A stretch of DNA of 64,000 bases from Nonomuraea sp. SBT364 (GTDB taxonomy: Bacteria > Actinomycetota > Actinomycetes > Streptosporangiales > Streptosporangiaceae): the NCBI RefSeq assembly GCF_001083785.1, contig NZ_LAVL01000028.1:1-64000 (forward strand). The letters run 5' to 3'. How positions within the stretch are numbered: the stretch's first letter is position 1; each line of letters begins with the position of its first letter. The notes beneath the pieces were generated by a model. It saw only the letters and a list, made by a program, of their open reading frames with translations, did no database searches and had not been told where the DNA came from. Both the position numbers and the translations under genes were made by a program. Below are positions 59,441-64,000 of the stretch, one piece after another.

Positions 59441-61221
59441 CGCAGCGCTCCTTCCGAAGGGTCGAGGTCGGCGTCCTGGGCCAGCAGCTCGCGGTATTCG
59501 GGCACCTCGTTCAGCAGGTCCTGGTGGCGGCCCACATGCGTGATCGTGCCGCCGGCCAGCAGCGCGACCTTGTCGGCCAGCAGCACCGTGGAGGCGCGGT
59601 GGGCCACCACGATGCCGGTCGCCTCGCGCAGCACCTCGCGCAACGCCTCCTCGACCAGCGCCTCGGTCTCCACGTCGAGCGCGGACAGCGTGTCGTCGAG
59701 CACCAGGATGCGGGGCTTGCTGAGCACCGCCCGCGCCAGGGCCAGCCGCTGCCGCTGCCCGCCGGACAGCGACAGGCCCTGCTCGCCGATCCGCGTGTCG
59801 AGGCCCCACGGCAGGTCGTACACGAACATCGCCTGCGCGGTCCGGATCGCGGCGGCGAGCTCCTCCTCGGTGGCGTCGTGGCGGCCGAGCGTCAGGTTCT
59901 CGCGCACGCTCATCGAGAACAGCGTCGGCTCCTCGAACGCGGTGGCCACGATCGAGCGCAGCTCGGGCAGGGCCAGCTCGCGCACGTCGCGGCCGTCGAT
60001 GGTGACCCGGCCGGCCGTGACGTCGAGCAGCCGCGGCACGAGCGAGGTCAGCGTCGTCTTGCCGGACCCGGTCGCGCCCACGATCGCGACCGTCTCGCCC
60101 GGCCGCACCTCCAGATGGACGTCGCGCAGCACCGGCCGGTCCGCGCCGGGGAAGCGGAACTCCACCCCCTCCAGCCGCAGGTGGCCGCGCGGCCGCTCGA
60201 TCGCGGCCCGGTCGCCGCCCACGATGGCCGGCGGGGTGTCCATGACCTCCAGCACGCGGTCGGCGGCGGTCATCGACTCCTGCGCCATCGCCAGGATGAA
60301 GCCGAGGCTCGAGATCGGCCACACCAGCTGCAGCACCAGCGTGGTGAACGCGAGCAGCGCGCCCAGCGTCATCGCCCCCTGGCCCACGGCCAGCGCGCCG
60401 AGCAGCAGGACCAGCGCCAGCGTGAAGTTGGGGATCATCTCCAGGAAGGTGAAGAACCGCGCCGACAGCCGCACCTTGCCCATCGAGGTGGCGTGCAGCT
60501 TGCGCGCGGCCTCGTCGAACGTCTCGTAGACGTGGTGGCGGCGGCCGAACGCCTTGATCGTCCGGATGCCGATCGCCGACTCCTCGACGAACGTGGCCAG
60601 ATCGCCCTGCTCGTCCTGCACCTGCCGGGAGATCTTGATGTAGCGCTTCTCGAACCGCATCGACAGGATGACGATCGGCACCACCGAGGCGGCCACGAGC
60701 AGCCCCAGCGGCAGGTACATGTTGAGGAGCAGCACGGTGACGACCACGAGCTGCAGGATGTTCATGACCAGGAACAGCATGCCGAAGCCGAGGAACCGGC
60801 GGATCGTCGACAGGTCCGTGGTCACCCGCGACAGCAGCTGACCCGACTGCCACTCGCCGTGGAAGCTCATCGGCAGCCGCTGCAGGTGCGCGTACACGTC
60901 GTCGCGGATGCTCGTCTCCAGGCCGAGCACCGGCCCGATCTGCGCCCACCGGCGCAGGAACGTGAGAAGCGCTTCGACGACGCCCAGCCCCAGCGCGATC
61001 AGCCCGAGCAGGAGCAGCGCGCCGGAGTCGCCGGTGCGCACGGGGCCGTCGACGACCCGCTCGCCGACGAGAGGCAGCGTGATGCCCACACCGATGCCGA
61101 CGATCGCGGCCAGCCAGATGAAGATCAGTTTGCCGAGGTAGGGGCGGAGATAGTGCCTCATCCGCCACAGGGAGATGGATTCGAGCAGGGGACGGCCAGG
61201 AGAGCTCGTATCTGGAGGCAT
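59437..61221 (-). CDS. ABC exporter subunit (first of a heterodimer)
   Basis: A 594-aa half transporter with six membrane helices and an ATPase domain. Walker A is IVGATGSGKTTLTSL, the signature SLSGGQRQRLALARA is canonical, but Walker B reads ILVLDDTLSALD, with Asp instead of the catalytic Glu. The H-loop is VVAHRAST. The start is uncertain: ATG 61221 is given; a downstream ATG (RMRHYLRPY region) is possible. Exported compounds of such pairs range from drugs and lipids to peptides; no substrate can be named. Confidence 0.9.
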   Translation of the reverse strand: MPPDTSSPGRPLLESISLWRMRHYLRPYLGKLIFIWLAAIVGIGVGITLPLVGERVVDGPVRTGDSGALLLLGLIALGLGVVEALLTFLRRWAQIGPVLGLETSIRDDVYAHLQRLPMSFHGEWQSGQLLSRVTTDLSTIRRFLGFGMLFLVMNILQLVVVTVLLLNMYLPLGLLVAASVVPIVILSMRFEKRYIKISRQVQDEQGDLATFVEESAIGIRTIKAFGRRHHVYETFDEAARKLHATSMGKVRLSARFFTFLEMIPNFTLALVLLLGALAVGQGAMTLGALLAFTTLVLQLVWPISSLGFILAMAQESMTAADRVLEVMDTPPAIVGGDRAAIERPRGHLRLEGVEFRFPGADRPVLRDVHLEVRPGETVAIVGATGSGKTTLTSLVPRLLDVTAGRVTIDGRDVRELALPELRSIVATAFEEPTLFSMSVRENLTLGRHDATEEELAAAIRTAQAMFVYDLPWGLDTRIGEQGLSLSGGQRQRLALARAVLSKPRILVLDDTLSALDVETEALVEEALREVLREATGIVVAHRASTVLLADKVALLAGGTITHVGRHQDLLNEVPEYRELLAQDADLDPSEGALR

Positions 61222-61297
61222 TCCTCCAAGGCTAGTACGGCGGATCAACCGATTTTCCGGGGTGAGGATGTCGTGGCGCGCGTGGCAGGGTGGTGCC

Positions 61298-61780
61298 ATG
61301 AACGAGACAGACCTCCGTCACCTGCGCCGATGCGCCGAACTGGCCGCCCGGGCGCTGTCCGAGGGCGACGAGCCGTTCGGCTCGGTGCTCGTCGGGCCCG
61401 ACGGCGCCGTCCTCTTCGAGGACCACAACCACGTCGTCGCGACCGGCGACCACACCCGTCACCCGGAGTTCGAGATCGCCCGCTGGGCGGCGGCCCACCT
61501 GACCCCGCGCGAGCGGGCAGCGGCGACCGTCTACACCTCCGGCGAGCACTGCCCGATGTGCGCGGCCGCGCACGGCTGGGTGGGTCTCGGCCGGATCGTG
61601 TACGCGGCCTCGTCGGAGCAGCTCGGGCAGTGGCTCGCCGAGATGGGGCTCGGCGAGCCGCCGGTGCGCCCGCTCCCGGTCCGGGACATCGTCCCGGGTG
61701 CGGTGGTCGACGGGCCGGCGCCGGAGCTGGCGGCCGAGATCCGCGCCCTCCACCGCCGCTTCCGCGGCCTCAGTGGATGA
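61298..61780 (+). CDS. Nucleoside deaminase (CMP/dCMP-type fold)
   Basis: A 160-aa zinc deaminase of the cytidine/guanine deaminase fold. The zinc ligands and proton shuttle are in RHPEFEIARW (H55, E57) and GEHCPMCAAAH (C85, C88). The sequence resembles tRNA-adenosine or guanine deaminase-like members; the substrate is unknown. ATG 61298 has CAGGGTGG upstream. It is divergent from the ABC exporter operon. Confidence 0.9.
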   Translation: MNETDLRHLRRCAELAARALSEGDEPFGSVLVGPDGAVLFEDHNHVVATGDHTRHPEFEIARWAAAHLTPRERAAATVYTSGEHCPMCAAAHGWVGLGRIVYAASSEQLGQWLAEMGLGEPPVRPLPVRDIVPGAVVDGPAPELAAEIRALHRRFRGLSG

Positions 61781-62067
61781 ACGGGGGCCACGCCCCAGTT
61801 CGGTGGCCGGAAGATATTCGTGCCCGGTGAAAATTTGACGCGGCCGCGGATTCGCTCCGAGTTGGCGGGCATTCGGCTGAACGCCGAGGAGTCGCCCGAA
61901 TTGTTCACTTATTTCGCCATAAGTCGCAAAATGTCATGACCGTGGTGGTGCGATGGCGATTACCTTCGAGCGCAACGGGAGATGTCGGTGCGGTGAGGAT
62001 ATTGTTACAGGCCAGCCATCCTCGGTGAATATCCTCTTTATCGTGAATGTCCTCATAGCGTAGAGGC
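61781..62067. other. AT-richer gap upstream of the STAND gene
   Basis: 287 bp without a gene, clearly richer in A and T than the surroundings. A short GGCCAC-GTGGCC hairpin follows the deaminase gene. Further right lies a group of repeats upstream of the STAND gene (entry at 61995-62054). Confidence 0.55.
61995..62054. repeat. Direct and inverted repeats before the STAND gene
   Basis: GTGAATATCCTC (62025-62036) and GTGAATGTCCTC (62043-62054) are direct repeats with one mismatch and an 18-bp period. GAGGATATT (61995-62003) is the exact reverse complement of AATATCCTC (62028-62036). Such an arrangement 14-70 bases before a start codon (62068) suggests a regulator binding site with several half-sites. 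Confidence 0.6.
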
Positions 62068-64000
62068 ATGGAGTTGGTGGCAACGATCGCCGGCGTGATC
62101 GCTGCTGTGCTCGCGGTGCCCGCCGCCATGATCGCGGTGCCGCCGATGCTGGGGATGTGGCGGGACCGGCGCCGCAGGCGCGCCGCCCTCATGAGAGGCG
62201 ACTCGGGCGGCCGCTCCGCCACGGGCGCCGGCGCTCCGGACGCCTCCGGGAGCATCGGCTCGGTCGAGGCCCCCATCGGCCGCCTTCCGGAGCTCGTCCG
62301 CGGCCGCGAGGACCTGATGGGGAGGCTGCGGCAGGCGGCCGAGGTGCCCGGCGGGCCGGTCCAGGTCCTCGGCGGCATGGGCGGACTCGGCAAGACGACC
62401 ATCGCCCTGAAGCTCGCCGAGGAACTGCGCGAGAAGCAGCGGGTGGTGTGGTGGGTGGAGGCCACCAGCCGCAGCCAGGTGGAGACGCTGCTGCTCCAGG
62501 TGGCACAGGACGATCTCGGGGTGCCGCCGGAGAACGTCCAGGACGCGCTGGCCGGCCGCCGCAACGCCGCCGACGTCTTCTGGGGCGCGGTACGCCGTAC
62601 CGGCAAGGTCGGCGGGTTCGCCCTGGTCCTGGACAACGCCGACGACCCGCACGCCGTGCTCGCCCCGCCGGGCGGGGCCGCGGGCGAGGGCAACGGGTGG
62701 ATCCGCACCAGCCCGATGTGCGTGACCGTGGTGACCTCCCGTGACCGGGACCCCAGGACCTGGGGGCCGCTGTGCGAGGTGCACGCCATCGAGCCGATCG
62801 ACGAGGAGGCCGGGGCCCAGATGCTCCGCGACCTGGCTCCCGGCGTCCCCGACACCGACCACGCCGCCGCCCTGGCCCGCAGGCTGCAGTGCCTCCCGCT
62901 GGCGCTGCACCTGGCCGGCACCCTCATCGCCTGGCCGCACAGCGCCTTCCGCACGTTCGCCGCCTACCAGCAGGCGCTCGAAAGCGACATGGTCGGCATC
63001 CTGGATCTGCGCCCCGACACCTCCCAGCCGCCGTCGGACAGGCAGGTGGTGGCACGGACCTGGCAGTTGTCGTTGCGCACGCTCCAGGACCAGCAGGTGA
63101 AGCAGGCCTCGACCATCGCCCTGGTGATGGCCCAGCTCGCCGACGCGCACGTGATCCCCTCGGGTCTGCTGCACCCGGGCCGGCTCGGGCCCCTCATCGG
63201 GGTGACCTCCAACCAGGTCGCCGTCGCGATCGAGGCGCTGACCAGGGTCGGGCTCACCGACCCGACGGCCGACGGCGACATCCCCGGCTTCCGGCTGCAC
63301 CCGCTGGTGGCCGAGACGCTGCGCGTGGCCAGGCCGTTCCCGCACTTCCGGGTCCTGCCCGTGCGGCAGGACCTCCAGCACCGGGCGTGGGCGATCGCCC
63401 TGCACCTGCTGCACGCCGATCTGGGGGAGCTGGATCACGAGCAGCCGTGCGACTGGCCGATGGGAGTCCTGCTCGAACAGCATCTGCGCGCCCTCATCGG
63501 CCGCTGCCCCGGCAACCCTCCGCGCGACCTCCTGCGCGGGCTGGCCTCCAGCACGTCGACCGTCGTCGACATCCTGCGCGAGTACGGCTCCTACCCCGAC
63601 GCCTCACAGCTCGGCGACGAAGCCGTCCGGGTCACCGGGACGCTCTCCGCCCGCGACCCGGCCCTGCTCCAGCTCCGGCACAGCCTGGCCATCCTGCTGC
63701 ACAAGCGCGGCAGCTTCCGCCAGGCGGAGGACGAGTTGCGCAAGGTCCTGGCCGACCGGCAGCGGGTGCTGGGACCGGATCACCCCGACACGCTGCTCAC
63801 GCGGCACAACCTCGCCGCCAACCTGCACCGGCAGGGCAATCTCCGCGAGGCGGAGAAGTACTACCGCGAGGTCCTGGCGGACCGCAGGCGCGTGCTCGGC
63901 GCCGATCACCCGGACACTCTGCTCACCGGCCACCATCTCGGCCGCGCCCTGCAGTCCCGCGAGGAGTTCAGGAAGGCGGCGGAGTCCTACCGCGACATCC
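62068..64000 (+). CDS. Membrane-anchored STAND NTPase with TPRs (partial)
   Basis: The gene starts at ATG 62068 and is cut by the window end after 644 codons. The N-terminus is a membrane helix (ATIAGVIAAVLAVPAAMIAV). An NB-ARC/STAND NTPase follows: Walker A GGMGGLGKTT (residues 102-111), Walker B-like FALVLDNADD (about 186-195), sensor 1-like VTVVTSRD, and LPLALHLAG (GLPL-like). From about residue 530 tetratricopeptide repeats appear, including two near-identical 42-residue units (LGPDHPDTLLTRHNLA.. and LGADHPDTLLTGHHLG..). STAND proteins act as switches in signalling, defence or regulation; which applies is unknown. Upstream repeats suggest control. Confidence 0.88.
   Translation, partial: MELVATIAGVIAAVLAVPAAMIAVPPMLGMWRDRRRRRAALMRGDSGGRSATGAGAPDASGSIGSVEAPIGRLPELVRGREDLMGRLRQAAEVPGGPVQVLGGMGGLGKTTIALKLAEELREKQRVVWWVEATSRSQVETLLLQVAQDDLGVPPENVQDALAGRRNAADVFWGAVRRTGKVGGFALVLDNADDPHAVLAPPGGAAGEGNGWIRTSPMCVTVVTSRDRDPRTWGPLCEVHAIEPIDEEAGAQMLRDLAPGVPDTDHAAALARRLQCLPLALHLAGTLIAWPHSAFRTFAAYQQALESDMVGILDLRPDTSQPPSDRQVVARTWQLSLRTLQDQQVKQASTIALVMAQLADAHVIPSGLLHPGRLGPLIGVTSNQVAVAIEALTRVGLTDPTADGDIPGFRLHPLVAETLRVARPFPHFRVLPVRQDLQHRAWAIALHLLHADLGELDHEQPCDWPMGVLLEQHLRALIGRCPGNPPRDLLRGLASSTSTVVDILREYGSYPDASQLGDEAVRVTGTLSARDPALLQLRHSLAILLHKRGSFRQAEDELRKVLADRQRVLGPDHPDTLLTRHNLAANLHRQGNLREAEKYYREVLADRRRVLGADHPDTLLTGHHLGRALQSREEFRKAAESYRDI

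Noticed and set aside
57647..60529. A 960-codon open frame on the plus strand opposite the ABC exporter genes
   Set aside because: It is antisense to two clear ABC subunits, with composition typical of a shadow frame and no domain.
1..64000. tRNA, rRNA, CRISPR, insertion sequence or prophage
   Set aside because: I looked for TFC-like arms, spaced direct repeats, transposases, integrases and phage structural genes on both strands and found none that could be supported.

Overview
The window reads as a very GC-rich actinomycete chromosome segment. GTG and TTG starts are common, many genes overlap by four bases, and many genes appear to be leaderless. One gene encodes a Ddn-like protein of the kind that uses F420. 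The gene set would fit the Streptosporangiaceae (Nonomuraea-like), but that is inference and no rRNA gene is present to test it. I saw no tRNA, rRNA, CRISPR array, insertion sequence or phage module.

Layout. 1-6.8 kb: an unknown protein, a FrnE/DsbA-like oxidoreductase, thymidine kinase, a small membrane protein and a HyuA/HyuB pair. 6.8-33.4 kb: the accessory core of the window. It holds a Gfo/Idh oxidoreductase, an NAD-dependent epimerase, two DapA-family lyases/aldolases, an unusual regulator, two DegT-type aminotransferases, a sugar-type ABC importer without its own ATPase, a NUDIX protein, an S66 peptidase, a 3-hydroxyisobutyrate-dehydrogenase-like enzyme, four amidohydrolase-2-like proteins in two coupled pairs, and four paralogous exported beta-propeller proteins. 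A TetR/F420 module and a PadR/membrane-protein module are inserted near 29-31.4 kb. 33.5-45 kb: mixed metabolism, including a histidine phosphatase, a small kinase, a CaiB-type CoA-transferase, a fused carboxyltransferase, a nitrilase/DUF418 operon, a class I aminotransferase, a cyanuric acid amidohydrolase/barbiturase, an alpha/beta hydrolase, a TetR regulator and a FUSC-type membrane protein. 45-50 kb: conserved housekeeping genes (SseB-like, prepilin peptidase, aroC-aroK-aroB, SGNH hydrolase). 50-64 kb: DinG helicase, a prion-like SYGQ-rich protein, a CPA1 antiporter, small zinc-binding and membrane proteins, a heterodimeric ABC exporter, a nucleoside deaminase and the start of a membrane-anchored STAND NTPase with TPRs that runs off the window.

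The most interesting signal is in the 7.8-33.4 kb region. Seven copies of one 18-bp dyad (TTACGGTC-N2-GACCGTAA and variants) lie at the promoters of its transcription units, including the divergent promoter of the regulator gene itself. At five of them the dyad overlaps the -10 box of a clear TTGAC-type promoter. This ties the importer, lyases, aminotransferases, paired amidohydrolases and secreted propellers into one apparent regulon, probably repressed by the 9967-11172 product. The substrate is unknown. The gene content suggests uptake and breakdown of an aminated, sugar-like or cyclitol-like compound, and no such pathway is known to me. Two genes of this regulon have their start codon inside the operator and appear to be leaderless.
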